Shown: positions 5,124 through 5,147 of the stretch, in pieces
Numbering within the stretch: position 1 is the stretch's first letter
How the letters are laid out: each line of letters begins with the position of its first letter
Assembly (NCBI GenBank): GCA_024763295.1
Contig: JANTFU010000182.1
Location: 1 to 5,147 of the forward strand
Length of the DNA stretch: 5,147 nucleotides
Direction: 5' to 3'
Source of the DNA: Anaerolineales bacterium
Lineage (GTDB): Bacteria > Chloroflexota > Anaerolineae > Anaerolineales > Villigracilaceae
Translations under genes and position numbers: made by a program
Notes under the pieces: generated by a model
What the model was told of the DNA's origin: nothing
The model's database searches: none
What the model saw: only the letters and a program-made list of their open reading frames with translations

Positions 5124-5147
5124 TTAAAGCAAAACGCGCTCTTTAGG
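5124..5147. other. Possible left arm of a terminator, cut by the window edge
   Basis: Directly after the membrane-protein stop lies an A-rich run followed by CGCGCTCTTTAGG at the window end. This resembles the A-tract and ascending arm of a bidirectional terminator such as the one at 3837-3867. The complementary arm would lie beyond 5147, so it cannot be confirmed. Confidence 0.2.

Overview
The window is bacterial chromosomal DNA, densely coded, with a GC-moderate backbone (hand counts of single 60-base lines give about 53-58% G+C in the methyltransferase and glycosyltransferase genes). The protein style and the intergenic CTGAGCGGAGG...AGTCGAAGG-type palindromic repeat suggest a Chloroflexota (Anaerolineae-like) genome. 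This is an impression from the sequence, not a database result.

Layout from left to right. At the left edge (1-114, minus strand) is the N-terminus of a DUF262 (GmrS/SspE/BrxU-like) protein, cut by the window. Directly upstream of it on the same strand is a class I SAM-dependent methyltransferase (151-879). A nested palindromic intergenic repeat (about 902-1038) follows, then a second, different class I methyltransferase (1041-1826). A divergent control region (1827-1969) carries a CACGTTT-type inverted repeat, an extended -10 promoter and a perfect 10-bp inverted-repeat operator candidate. It drives a plus-strand type II toxin-antitoxin pair: a ribbon-helix-helix antitoxin (1970-2245) and a PIN-domain VapC-like toxin (2242-2643), overlapping by ATGA. 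Only 8 bp further on, convergent on the minus strand, ends a GT4 glycosyltransferase (2652-3809). A strong, probably bidirectional terminator (3837-3867) separates it from an upstream minus-strand crotonase-family enoyl-CoA hydratase (3892-4665). A divergent four-helix membrane protein of unknown function (4722-5123) closes the window.

How they work together. The glycosyltransferase and the two methyltransferases, all on the minus strand, look like part of a surface-glycan or glycolipid modification neighbourhood. The AT-richer VapBC cassette (about 37-40% G+C in counted lines) sits between them on the opposite strand, as if inserted. The enoyl-CoA hydratase is isolated by the terminator and probably belongs to acyl-CoA metabolism. 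The DUF262 start is the only hint of a defence function, and most of that gene lies outside the window. I see no complete novel system here. The most notable points are the VapBC operator architecture, the two palindromic intergenic elements and the truncated DUF262 gene.
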